In this document: positions 18,027 to 25,535 of the stretch, in pieces
Layout of the letters: the number at the start of each line of letters is the position of its first letter
Numbering within the stretch: position 1 is the stretch's first letter
DNA from: Paenibacillus sp. Marseille-Q4541
Lineage (GTDB): Bacteria > Bacillota > Bacilli > Paenibacillales > Paenibacillaceae
DNA: 64,000 nt
Assembly: GCF_018310695.1 (NCBI RefSeq)
Contig: NZ_JAGXCY010000004.1
Location: forward strand, 62,001 to 126,000
Reading direction: 5' to 3'
The notes under the pieces: generated by a model
The model's database searches: none
Told to the model about the DNA's origin: nothing
What the model saw: only the letters and a program-made list of their open reading frames with translations
Position numbers and translations under genes: made by a program

Positions 18027-19256
18027 TCATTTGCCTAACTTTGAACCTTTAATCCAGACGTCTGTAAGCGCAAGAGAAGAATCAAGCAGCAACAGGTCTG
18101 CTTGTTTGCCTTGCTCGATGGTACCTGTCACATCCAGCAATCCGAGCAGGCTGGCCGGATTATGGCTTGCCGCCTGAGAAGCTTCTACGATGCTAAGTCC
18201 CACTTCCTCTACTAAGAAGCGGAAACCACGAATCATCGTAAGCGTGCTACCCGCTAGCGTTACACCATCTTCCAAACGTGCTACCCCTTCTTTTACAACA
18301 ACAGGTAGGTCGCCTAGAGTGTAGTTACCATCCTCAAGACCGGTAGCAGACATCGCATCCGTAATCAGGACAAGCTTTTGGATACTGCTTTTGAGCTGAG
18401 CTATCAAAGAAACTGCACCAGGATGCACATGAATCCCATCTGCGATTACCTCTGCACTAATACGCTTGTCACCGAGTACGGCTCCTGCAGTTCCCGGTTT
18501 CCGATGATGCAAAGGAGTCATTGCATTAAAAGTATGCACCGCATGGTGAAGCCCAACTTCAACCGCAGCTTCTACTTCTTCATATGTCGCATCTGTATGA
18601 CCGAGTGCAGCAATAACCTTATGTTCCTTAAGCCATGCGATCACTTCATGAGCACCCTCACGTTCTGGAGCAAGAGTTACTTGGCGAATCAGACCTGGAT
18701 ACATCTTCTCCCAAGCCATTAGCCAGTTCACATCCGGAAGAGAGATATGTTCAGGGTTCTGTGCTCCCGGCCATTTCGGGCTAATAAAAGGACCTTCCAA
18801 ATGAACACCAGCAAGCTGCGCATAAGGCATCGGCTGGGATCGATATTCATTCACTTCACGAAGTACTTTATCAATCCACTCTTTTGGAGCAGTCATCGTC
18901 GTAGCCAGCATGGTCGTTGTACCTTGTGTTGCATGGAAAGAAGTAATGGTGTCGATCACTTCTTTATTTGAATCCATGAAGTCCTCGCCGCCGCCGCCAT
19001 GGACGTGGATATCAATAAAACCAGGAACGATATAACCATCATTTCCTTGGATTACTTCTCCCTTTTCTTCCACCCATCTTTGTGGAATTTCGGAGGCAGG
19101 ACCTGCATAAACAATTTTGTCATTCTGCATAATTACTGCGCCATCTTCGATGATGCGATCTTTTGTGACCACATTTCCATAAATGGTCGTCAGACCGTTT
19201 GCATGTTGCACACTCGTATCGGAATGCCCGCTATTGTCTAAAAGTTGGTTGATCAT
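18027..19256 (-). CDS. nagA: N-acetylglucosamine-6-phosphate deacetylase
   Basis: 409 residues from ATG 19256. The frame extends 24 bases further, but that stretch overlaps nagB and the GGGAGG site serves this ATG. Motifs include GFIDIHVHGGGGEDF, HLEGPFISP, LGHTDATYEE, HHAVHTFNAMTPLHHR and ITDAMSATG, as in NagA amidohydrolases. It removes acetate from GlcNAc-6-P to give glucosamine-6-P for NagB. The nagB stop and nagA start are one base apart. Confidence 0.96.
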   Translation of the reverse strand: MINQLLDNSGHSDTSVQHANGLTTIYGNVVTKDRIIEDGAVIMQNDKIVYAGPASEIPQRWVEEKGEVIQGNDGYIVPGFIDIHVHGGGGEDFMDSNKEVIDTITSFHATQGTTTMLATTMTAPKEWIDKVLREVNEYRSQPMPYAQLAGVHLEGPFISPKWPGAQNPEHISLPDVNWLMAWEKMYPGLIRQVTLAPEREGAHEVIAWLKEHKVIAALGHTDATYEEVEAAVEVGLHHAVHTFNAMTPLHHRKPGTAGAVLGDKRISAEVIADGIHVHPGAVSLIAQLKSSIQKLVLITDAMSATGLEDGNYTLGDLPVVVKEGVARLEDGVTLAGSTLTMIRGFRFLVEEVGLSIVEASQAASHNPASLLGLLDVTGTIEQGKQADLLLLDSSLALTDVWIKGSKLGK

Positions 19257-19257
19257 A

Positions 19258-19983
19258 TTACATGAACCTCCCAGCTCCACGATCCAACAACACGATCACG
19301 TTTGGATGGCACTGTAGAAGAGAAGCCGGGCATTCCGTTGTAATTGGACCTCTCAGCGCTGTACGAATAATTTCCGCCTTATCTTCTCCGCGAGCAACGA
19401 GCAGGATTTGTTTTGCTTTAAGAATAGAAGCAACGCCCATGGTCATCGCTTGTTTAGGTACATCGTCAAAGGAAGGGAAGAAACGAGCATTCGCTTTGAG
19501 CGTCTCTTCTTTTAGATCTACTACATGGGTGCCGCCAGTCAGGTTCGCTCCTGGTTCATTAAATCCGATATGTCCGTTATGTCCGATTCCCAAAAGCTGA
19601 ATATCAACAGGACCATGATCGTTCACGAGCTGCTCATAATGTGCACATTCAGCATCCGGGTCTGGTGCATTACCATCAGGTACATGTGTATTTTCAAGCT
19701 TAATATCTACATGTTTAAACAATTTTTCATTCATAAAACTGCGATAGCTTTCGGAATGATCTACAGGCAAGCCCACATATTCGTCCAAATTGAAAGAAGA
19801 AGCATTCGCAAAGCTCACGAGACCGCGACGATACATATCAATCAGCTCGTTATATATTCCGACAGGGGAACTCCCTGTTGCAAGGCCCAGTACTGCTTTC
19901 GGTTTACTTTGTAAAAGTGCTGCGATAAGGCCAGCTCCTGTTGTGTTTAAATCTTTCTCTTGATCAAAAGTCCATATATTCAT
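19258..19983 (-). CDS. nagB: glucosamine-6-phosphate deaminase
   Basis: 241 residues from ATG 19983 (GGAGG ten bases upstream); a TTG two codons earlier is too close to the ribosome site. Diagnostic segments: VLGLATGSSPVGIY, FNLDEYVGLP and LGIGHNGHIGFNEPG. Converts glucosamine-6-P to fructose-6-P and ammonia. The rpiR-type gene stop overlaps its ribosome site, so the three genes are one operon. Confidence 0.96.
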   Translation of the reverse strand: MNIWTFDQEKDLNTTGAGLIAALLQSKPKAVLGLATGSSPVGIYNELIDMYRRGLVSFANASSFNLDEYVGLPVDHSESYRSFMNEKLFKHVDIKLENTHVPDGNAPDPDAECAHYEQLVNDHGPVDIQLLGIGHNGHIGFNEPGANLTGGTHVVDLKEETLKANARFFPSFDDVPKQAMTMGVASILKAKQILLVARGEDKAEIIRTALRGPITTECPASLLQCHPNVIVLLDRGAGRFM

Positions 19984-19989
19984 ATCCAA

Positions 19990-20847
19990 TCATCCTCCAT
20001 TTCGTAATTTCACACGTTGTACTTGCTCATATGAACCATCGAGTCTAGGAACAAACCGCTCAAATTCCTGACTGATCATACCCGTAAACAAAATATCAAT
20101 GACATGTAAAAGTGCAATTCGCGAAGCCATATCTCCTCGGCGCATTCCTTGTTCGAGTGAGGAAGTGAACAAAGGAATATCCGCTATGGAAGCAAGGGTA
20201 TTATGCCCATACGATGTAAGGGATATCGTCTTCGCTCCGTTTTCTTGGGCGCAGGCGAGCGCATCGATCGTATCCTGTGTTTCGCCAGAATAAGAAACGG
20301 CAAAGGCAACGTCCTGTGGACCCAGCGATGAAGCTGAGGTCACCTGCATATGTCCGTCCGAAAAAGCAGTGCAGGAAACACCGATACGAACTAGCTTCTG
20401 ATACAAATCCTGTGTGACGATGGATGAAGTCGCAACTCCATACAGATCCACACGTCTGGCTTGGCATAGCAGTCGTATCGATTCTTGAAGTCGTTCCATA
20501 TCCAGCATCCTAGTCGTATCCGTAATGGAAGCTAGATGATTCGCTTCAATCGCTTCTACAATTGTAGAAAGGGAATTGCCCGCTACGATATCTTGATAAG
20601 CCGTAACACCGGAAGGCTGCGAAGTCTCTGCGGCAAGTTTCATTTTGAAATCTGGAAAACCTCGAAAATGCCTTGATTTGCAAAACCGAGTCACCGTAGC
20701 AGGACTGGTTCCGCTTTTTTCAGCTAGTTCCTTAATAGACAACTGCGTGATTTCAGAAGGTGATTCCAAAATAACCTCAGCAATCCTTCTCTCCTGAGGA
20801 GGGAGTTGTTCCATTTCTTTCGAGAGAGCATGTAAGATAGCAGCCAT
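19990..20847 (-). CDS. MurR/RpiR-family transcriptional regulator of the nag genes
   Basis: 285 residues from ATG 20847 with GAGGTG upstream; the frame is open for 93 more codons but that part has no family similarity and overlaps the promoter. An N-terminal HTH_6 domain (LSIKELAEKSGTSPATVTRF) is followed by a SIS phosphosugar-binding domain (VDLYGVATSSIV, AFAVSYSGETQDTIDA). Position as first gene before nagB and nagA indicates a repressor or activator sensing an amino-sugar phosphate, and it probably regulates itself through the repeats at 20869-20915. Confidence 0.9.
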   Translation of the reverse strand: MAAILHALSKEMEQLPPQERRIAEVILESPSEITQLSIKELAEKSGTSPATVTRFCKSRHFRGFPDFKMKLAAETSQPSGVTAYQDIVAGNSLSTIVEAIEANHLASITDTTRMLDMERLQESIRLLCQARRVDLYGVATSSIVTQDLYQKLVRIGVSCTAFSDGHMQVTSASSLGPQDVAFAVSYSGETQDTIDALACAQENGAKTISLTSYGHNTLASIADIPLFTSSLEQGMRRGDMASRIALLHVIDILFTGMISQEFERFVPRLDGSYEQVQRVKLRNGG

Positions 20848-20868
20848 GATGTGATTACACCTCGTAAC

Positions 20869-20915
20869 GAAAATTATTTTAATCAATAAATAAAAATCAA
20901 AGAAAATTATTTTAA
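20869..20915. promoter_or_regulatory. paired operator-like repeats and promoter of rpiR-nagB-nagA
   Basis: GAAAATTATTTTAA occurs at 20869-20882 and again at 20902-20915, exactly 33 bp (about three helix turns) apart. Each copy is itself nearly palindromic. On the minus strand a -35-like TTGATT lies between the copies and a -10-like AATAAT lies inside the copy nearer the gene. That is the expected arrangement for an RpiR-type operator. The regulator assignment is inference. Confidence 0.5.
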
Positions 20916-21036
20916 CTATGCCTTCATAGTAATCCATAACAGAAGTTGAAATCAACCGTTTCCAACTAGGTTTTTGTGTCCTTTTTGTAGCATGTACAAC
21001 GAAAACATGATTTAGCCCAAATTTTTGCACATACCG

Positions 21037-21064
21037 AACCATTATAGGTGACTTTACATAAGAT
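21037..21064 (+). promoter_or_regulatory. sigma-K-like promoter upstream of gerE
   Basis: AACC (21037-21040) and CATAAGAT (21057-21064) fit the mother-cell sigma-K pattern AC-N17-CATAnnnT. gerE is transcribed by sigma-K RNA polymerase in Bacillus subtilis. The leader to the TTG start at 21126 would be about 55 bases. Consensus match only. Confidence 0.4.
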
Positions 21065-21125
21065 GATTTGACTGTATCCCTTAACCTTGTTACACCATAC
21101 AAACCCGGGCAAGGAGGGGTGAACA

Positions 21126-21302
21126 TTGAAGGGTGACCACAAGAGCAAATTTTTGTTGACCCACCGTGAACGCGAAGTATTCGAGCTTCTGGTGCAGGAC
21201 AAAACGACGCGTGATATCGCAGGACTTCTTTTTATCAGCGAGAAAACGGTGCGCAATCATATTTCAAATGTGACGTGTCTTCAAGCACACAAGAAGACAT
21301 AA
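21126..21302 (+). pseudogene. gerE: gerE 5' fragment, interrupted by prophage integration
   Basis: A TTG start at 21126 behind AAGGAGGGG opens a 58-codon frame. Residues 9-49 read as GerE, the LuxR-type spore regulator: FLLTHREREVFELLVQDKTT, then ISEKTVRNHISNV. B. subtilis GerE (74 residues) continues with MQKLGVKGRSQAV, but here codon 50 onward is unrelated (TCLQAHKKT, then stop). The break falls in the recognition-helix region and removes the C-terminal helix, so this product should not work. A large serine recombinase gene begins 12 bp after the stop, convergent. The rest of gerE is expected beyond the far end of the prophage, outside this window. Confidence 0.9.
21268..21300. other. prophage attachment junction in gerE (approximate)
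   Basis: The gerE coding match ends at AATGTG (21267-21272) and phage sequence follows. The crossover must lie at or just before this point; the exact core cannot be fixed without the other junction or an empty site. Confidence 0.7.
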
Positions 21303-21324
21303 AAAAATTGGACCTTATAAGTCC
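21301..21324 (-). terminator. terminator overlapping the recombinase stop codon
   Basis: On the minus strand GGACTTATAAGGTCC forms a short hairpin followed by AATTTTTTTAT. It prevents integrase transcription from running antisense into gerE. Confidence 0.55.
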
Positions 21325-22886
21325 GGTAATAATTTAGTGGTTATCTCAACTTTTCCGTATTTATCAGTTTCAATCCTTTGGATAATTTGCATAAGCAACC
21401 CTCTAGTTGTATCAACATCATCATACGATTTTAACTTTCTGATATTATTGGTAGCTTCCTTAGCTTCTTTGAATACTTGCTCGATATTCATGGTCTTCTT
21501 TTCATTTACGCGGACTATGGAAAGTTGATTTTCACAATCAGTTATCTCTTTCTCATATTGAGTCTTCTCGAATTCATATTGATTTTTATCTATTTCCCCG
21601 AGCATGTTCTGTTTACGTATTTCAAATAGCAACTTTCTATTATTCTCTATCTGTTTCTCCAACTTGCGTTTTTCTTTCTCAAAATCGTTGTTTATAAATC
21701 CGATCTTTAATTTCTTTAGGATGATATTTTCGACAATATCTATTTTCTCATCCATAAGGTTTAGAAGCTTCTCAATCAGTTCATCTCGTATTTGAAGATA
21801 GGGTAACCATTTAGCATTACTACACCCCGCTTCTCCCATCCTCCGTCTACGGGAACAAATAAGATATCTGTACTCTCTTCCATGTGCTATTGATTTTCCA
21901 CATACGATAGCAGATCCACACTCAGCACAGAAAAACATTTTAGCAAATACATTCACATAACTTCTTCTTCCGCCCCTTGTTTTACCTCCACGAAGCAACC
22001 TTATTTCTTGGGCTTGATTGAATACCTCTTGAGAGATTATCGCCTCATGAGTCTGGAAGGTTGTCCGCTCCCACTTCTCAGGTGGTAAATTCACAAGCTT
22101 CTTTCCTCTATCCATAAGATCCGCTAGATCGTTATAGGAAACCTCTGTTGTATGTTTACCAAAGACTGTATACCCAGTGTAGTTCTCATTCTTCAATATG
22201 CGCTGTACACTCGATAGCCCCCATTCTCCACCTTTAGATGAAGGATAAACTTTCTGCTGATCATTATCACCATTCAAAAACTTAACAATTGCTTTGTCGC
22301 CATAACCGTTTAAATATAGATCGAATATTTTCTTTACTATTTCAGCTTGTTCAGGGATAACTTCTAGCGTTTTCCTTTTGCCATCAGTTACCTTTCGATA
22401 TCCAAAGGGAGCTATCGAACCAGTAAAGTTTCCCTCTATAGCAGACTGCCTTTTACCTCTTCTGGAAGCAATACTGATGTCGCCGCTTGTATTTTGGTTT
22501 ATAACCGATTTAATACCGAACAGTAGTTCATCATCTTTGATTGCTGAGTCATAGCCATCTTCAATAGAAACAACCCGAATTTTCAAGGCATTCACTAATA
22601 TCCGCTTTAGCGAGATCGCATCAAGAGCATCTCTACTAAAACGAGAAAGAGAGGCAAACCATAAAGATCTGATTTCGCCTCTTTTAGCATCGGTTATCAT
22701 CTGTTGTACGTCTTCCCTAGCTACAATACTTGTTGCAGAATCACGGTCCTGATAAACATATGAAATCGTTGTATTTGAACGCGCAGCGTGTTCTTTAATG
22801 AATGCTTCTTGGTGTTCAGGACTATCCTTCTGCGAGTCTTTTTGTGTCGATACCCTCACGTAAGCTCGATCTTCTTTCATCACCAT
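21315..22886 (-). CDS. large serine recombinase (phage integrase)
   Basis: 523 residues from ATG 22886, which has GGAGG nine bases upstream; the frame runs nine codons further without a site. The resolvase domain starts AYVRVST with catalytic Ser13, followed by LWFASLSRFSRDALDA. Then come a recombinase domain (APFGYRK, NENYTGYTVFGKHT), a zinc ribbon (FFCAECGSAIVCG, later CSRRRR and CSNAKW) and a long coiled coil near residues 370-470, the standard layout of phiC31/Bxb1/SprA-type integrases. These join attP and attB without host factors and need a separate directionality factor to excise. It lies directly at the gerE junction. Confidence 0.95.
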   Translation of the reverse strand: MVMKEDRAYVRVSTQKDSQKDSPEHQEAFIKEHAARSNTTISYVYQDRDSATSIVAREDVQQMITDAKRGEIRSLWFASLSRFSRDALDAISLKRILVNALKIRVVSIEDGYDSAIKDDELLFGIKSVINQNTSGDISIASRRGKRQSAIEGNFTGSIAPFGYRKVTDGKRKTLEVIPEQAEIVKKIFDLYLNGYGDKAIVKFLNGDNDQQKVYPSSKGGEWGLSSVQRILKNENYTGYTVFGKHTTEVSYNDLADLMDRGKKLVNLPPEKWERTTFQTHEAIISQEVFNQAQEIRLLRGGKTRGGRRSYVNVFAKMFFCAECGSAIVCGKSIAHGREYRYLICSRRRRMGEAGCSNAKWLPYLQIRDELIEKLLNLMDEKIDIVENIILKKLKIGFINNDFEKEKRKLEKQIENNRKLLFEIRKQNMLGEIDKNQYEFEKTQYEKEITDCENQLSIVRVNEKKTMNIEQVFKEAKEATNNIRKLKSYDDVDTTRGLLMQIIQRIETDKYGKVEITTKLLPDL

Positions 22887-23067
22887 TGTGTTTTTCCTCC
22901 GAAATATATTCATCCAAAACTTCGTCCAGATTATAAGCTATTGCTCCGTGTTTATCTAGTACTTTCTGGATAGATTCTTTTACCAATCCCTTGATAACTG
23001 AATTGACTTGTTCAGGATTCCCGCAACCGACGAAATGTAAACTGTAAGATTTCTTCCTGCTCTCCAT
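22822..23067 (-). CDS. small protein overlapping the integrase start; directionality-factor candidate
   Basis: 81 residues from ATG 23067 (GGGTGATG upstream; a GTG five codons earlier is possible). Its last 65 bases overlap the integrase gene, so the two are co-transcribed. The sequence is charged, with one NPEQVNSVIKGLVKESIQKV helix-like stretch and no recognised domain. Large serine integrases often have their small recombination directionality factor nearby, which makes this a candidate by position only. A CATAGCATA box lies just upstream. Confidence 0.55.
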   Translation of the reverse strand: MESRKKSYSLHFVGCGNPEQVNSVIKGLVKESIQKVLDKHGAIAYNLDEVLDEYISEEKHNGDERRSSLREGIDTKRLAEG

Positions 23068-23118
23068 GTTATCATCACCCACTATTATGCTATGAAGAGG
23101 GGCTTGAACAACTTGCCC

Positions 23119-23574
23119 CTAGTCTCCATCTTTTTTTACTACTAGTTGTAATTTCGTAGCTAGCCTCATGAAGGCTCTCCATCTTATCTTGCTGTATGTC
23201 GGTTCGCTTATAGGAGGATCAAAAACGAATGTATAAACATGTAAATCGGTAATGTACTCATATTCAACTGTTAAATATCTTTCTTTTATTAGCAACCGTT
23301 CAAGGCGAGGCATACTTTCAACTATTCTTTCAACGTTTTCACAAAATTCATGTCGGTATTTTTTCTCATCAACATTATAAATTGCGATCTCTGCTGTCTG
23401 ATCTGTGATACTGTTACTCGAACCCCCAACTCTTTCACCATAAGACGCTGTTACAGATGTTTCTCGTTCTTCAAAGTACATGTGCTTATAAAAACGATAT
23501 CTTTCAAGGGCATCAACTACAGCTTGTTGAGTTTTCTTTTGATCAACTTCTTTAAAAAAACTTAGCTGCCCCAC
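23119..23574 (-). CDS. ArpU-family phage late transcription regulator
   Basis: 151 residues from GTG 23574, placed by AGAGGTG; a GTG three codons earlier is too close to that site. It has the ArpU/RinA pattern: an N-terminal alpha segment (AVVDALERYRFYKHMYFEE), RLERLLIKERYL in the middle and a C-terminal helix-turn-helix-like PPISEPTYSKIRWRAFMRLA. Such proteins switch on packaging, structural and lysis genes late in infection. It ends the early block, next to the integrase. A 6-bp hairpin without a T tract overlaps its stop. Confidence 0.75.
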   Translation of the reverse strand: MGQLSFFKEVDQKKTQQAVVDALERYRFYKHMYFEERETSVTASYGERVGGSSNSITDQTAEIAIYNVDEKKYRHEFCENVERIVESMPRLERLLIKERYLTVEYEYITDLHVYTFVFDPPISEPTYSKIRWRAFMRLATKLQLVVKKDGD

Positions 23575-23637
23575 CCTTTTCACCTCTTGTTGTTAGATTC
23601 CCCGACCTAAGCCGGGGCTGTATGATTATGAATTGTA

Positions 23638-24324
23638 TTAGAGCGAGTCATCTTCATCAGGTAGTGGCGGCAGATCATCCTCTTCTGATGTTGGATCATT
23701 CTTTGCAGCAGCTTCGATTGCTTCCTCAAGCTTTACTTGGTTAGGATCATCTTCAACCTCAACAGTTCCATCCAGATTAATGTTGCCACGCTTGCCTTCT
23801 CTCGGCTCCTGTTGCGGTTGTTGTTCTTGCGATCGACCAGCATCCTCTATAGTCAGTTGCACTACATTGACCTCTTTGATTGCAAGAGCAAGGCGCTTAA
23901 CATCCTCCGTAACCGTACCGTGTCGCTTGATTACCTCAACATAGGCTTCAATGTCGGGTGGGATTGTCTTAAGCAACGGTCGTCCATCAGCAGCCTCTAA
24001 CGTATCCCCATGCTTGTTCGTTTTTAGATCTAAAGAATAAAGAGCGTTATCCAAGATGAATCTCCGCTGTGGCTCTGAAGTTCTGTTCCATATCTCTGCA
24101 TTCAGATATAGAATTGCATCCTTGCCCCAGGTACTTCTTAGATCATCGCCGAGAACCTTGAATTTACCGAACACTGTTTTCCCTTTCGATTTCCACCCGC
24201 CGTGTTTCATTAGAATCAAGATTTCTGTATCTTCGAAATGATCATGATGCTCCTCGATCATATTACGGAGTAAGTCATAAGTTTCTTCTATAGCCTCAGT
24301 GTGGAATTTATCTGCTTTAGCCAT
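23638..24324 (-). CDS. phage metallopeptidase-family protein lacking the HExxH site
   Basis: 228 residues. It follows the family called putative phage metallopeptidase: an N-terminal LLRNMIEEHHDHFEDTEI, then GWKSKGKTVFGKFKV, DAILYLNAEIWNRTSEPQRR, and DIEAYVEVIKRHGTVTEDVK. In the family the segment after QRR reads like LVDHELCH and carries the zinc-binding HExxH, but here it is FILDNALYSLD, so both histidines and the glutamate are gone. The last 60 residues are acidic and probably disordered. Expected to be catalytically dead; its present role is unknown. Confidence 0.65.
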   Translation of the reverse strand: MAKADKFHTEAIEETYDLLRNMIEEHHDHFEDTEILILMKHGGWKSKGKTVFGKFKVLGDDLRSTWGKDAILYLNAEIWNRTSEPQRRFILDNALYSLDLKTNKHGDTLEAADGRPLLKTIPPDIEAYVEVIKRHGTVTEDVKRLALAIKEVNVVQLTIEDAGRSQEQQPQQEPREGKRGNINLDGTVEVEDDPNQVKLEEAIEAAAKNDPTSEEDDLPPLPDEDDSL

Positions 24325-24404
24325 GGTGTGGTTTCCCCTCTCGGAATGTTTTATAGGTAATCATTGTTTTTCATAAGTGAATTTACTTGTCCTGCTGCCA
24401 GTTT

Positions 24405-24758
24405 CTATTCATCCTTTACTACCTCCAGACTGTCCAAAGTCACTGGATAGCTTTGTCCTCTATAACTAAGGACTGCAAGTGTTGCAGATTCAGTTACCAT
24501 CAAGTAGCTCACTTTCACGCCTTTTAAGAATGGAAGGTGCTCTCCGTGATGGTTCACCTTATCTCCCGGCTTAATGGTGGTTACTGGATCAAACAGTTCT
24601 TTGATCTTTTCAATTGCGATATCCATTCCTTCGATTCTTCCGTACAGACTGTTTACATAATCGGGTTCAGCTCCATCTTCAATTGACTCTTTGTTCTCAG
24701 TTATTTTTCTTTCCAAATATTCTATCAACTCTGATATAAGATGCTCTTGTTTACTCAT
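24405..24758 (-). CDS. hypothetical early phage protein
   Basis: 117 residues, start ATG with GGAGG upstream. An alpha-helical N-terminal half (LISELIEYLERKITENKESI) is followed by a small beta-rich half beginning IKPGDKVNHHGEHLPFLKG, which looks like an SH3- or KOW-type barrel. No family recognised. Confidence 0.7.
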   Translation of the reverse strand: MSKQEHLISELIEYLERKITENKESIEDGAEPDYVNSLYGRIEGMDIAIEKIKELFDPVTTIKPGDKVNHHGEHLPFLKGVKVSYLMVTESATLAVLSYRGQSYPVTLDSLEVVKDE

Positions 24759-24768
24759 GCTCTACCTC

Positions 24769-24966
24769 CTACCACATAAAATATCCGCGATCTTTTGCGG
24801 TTCCCCATTCTTCTTCTGAAACGACTGTATCTCTTGTCTCAACAATTCCGTAACAATCGACTACGATGACGACTTTTAAAAACTTTTTATCAAATTCCTT
24901 TGTCCACTCTTCTTCGTATGGTTCAACACTGATGATTTCTTCGATGTAATTCTCGAGTAGATTCAT
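24769..24966 (-). CDS. hypothetical small phage protein
   Basis: 65 residues with a GGGGGAGGT ribosome site. Acidic, with the segment KFLKVVIVVDCYGIVETRDT. It lies 10 bp from the next gene in the early operon. No family recognised. Confidence 0.65.
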   Translation of the reverse strand: MNLLENYIEEIISVEPYEEEWTKEFDKKFLKVVIVVDCYGIVETRDTVVSEEEWGTAKDRGYFMW

Positions 24967-25034
24967 TGGTCTACCTCCCCCTTCAGCTGGGTTCCAGATC
25001 GATCCTCAATAACGATCTATACAATTCCATTTTT

Positions 25035-25280
25035 TTAATCTTCCTCGAAAAAGGCTCGTTCAGTGTAATCAATATTCATATGCGCCGCTGACTCTCCTTG
25101 AATACTCATGCTCTCGTAATCAATGGAGAAAGACTTGCCTTCGAAGTTGATTATGTTCCCCCATGGGTTGATGGTTATTTTACTTACTAGCAACAACTGT
25201 CCGTCACTCTCAGACTCGATCCAAAATCTCTGGCTAACATCAAGTTCTATTTCAATTTCAACGTTCTTTTTAATAGTCAT
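25035..25280 (-). CDS. hypothetical small phage protein
   Basis: 81 residues, ATG with GGGAGGGG upstream. Beta-rich and acidic, with an NVEIEIELDVSQRFWIESES opening. No family recognised. Confidence 0.65.
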   Translation of the reverse strand: MTIKKNVEIEIELDVSQRFWIESESDGQLLLVSKITINPWGNIINFEGKSFSIDYESMSIQGESAAHMNIDYTERAFFEED

Positions 25281-25315
25281 GTTTCTTCATCCCCTCCCAG
25301 GAAAGAGGCTATGCC

Positions 25316-25495
25316 TCAAACCACCTTGTAAATGATTAAAGCAGAATGCCAAACTTCTTCCCCAGCCATAACTTTTATATCAACGATTTCCCGGTTAGCC
25401 ATTTGGTTCAACGCTTCATTTATTACTTGGTCTATGTTCTTGTCAGCTGTCTCTCGGACATACAGTGTTCTGATCTCTTTGCCTGTACCTAACAT
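25316..25495 (-). CDS. 59-residue protein, resembles Cse60-type sporulation proteins
   Basis: ATG 25495 has AAAGGAGAG ten bases upstream. The order of elements (short beta strand, long helix with NIDQVINEALNQM, IVDIKVM strand, HSALIIYK strand) resembles the Cse60/DUF2758 family of about 60-residue Bacillus proteins. That similarity is from memory of the family pattern and is tentative. It fits neatly between its early-operon neighbours. Confidence 0.6.
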   Translation of the reverse strand: MLGTGKEIRTLYVRETADKNIDQVINEALNQMANREIVDIKVMAGEEVWHSALIIYKVV

Positions 25496-25535
25496 TCTGT
25501 TATCTCTCCTTTAGGGCTGTATAGCCTGAAATATG

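Noticed and set aside
20848..21126. 93-codon N-terminal extension of the RpiR-type regulator
   Set aside because: Would read through the promoter and operator-like repeats; family members begin near ATG 20847, which has a ribosome site.
23600..23617. CCCCG/CGGGG hairpin between 23638 and the ArpU gene
   Set aside because: No T tract on either strand, so not called a terminator.
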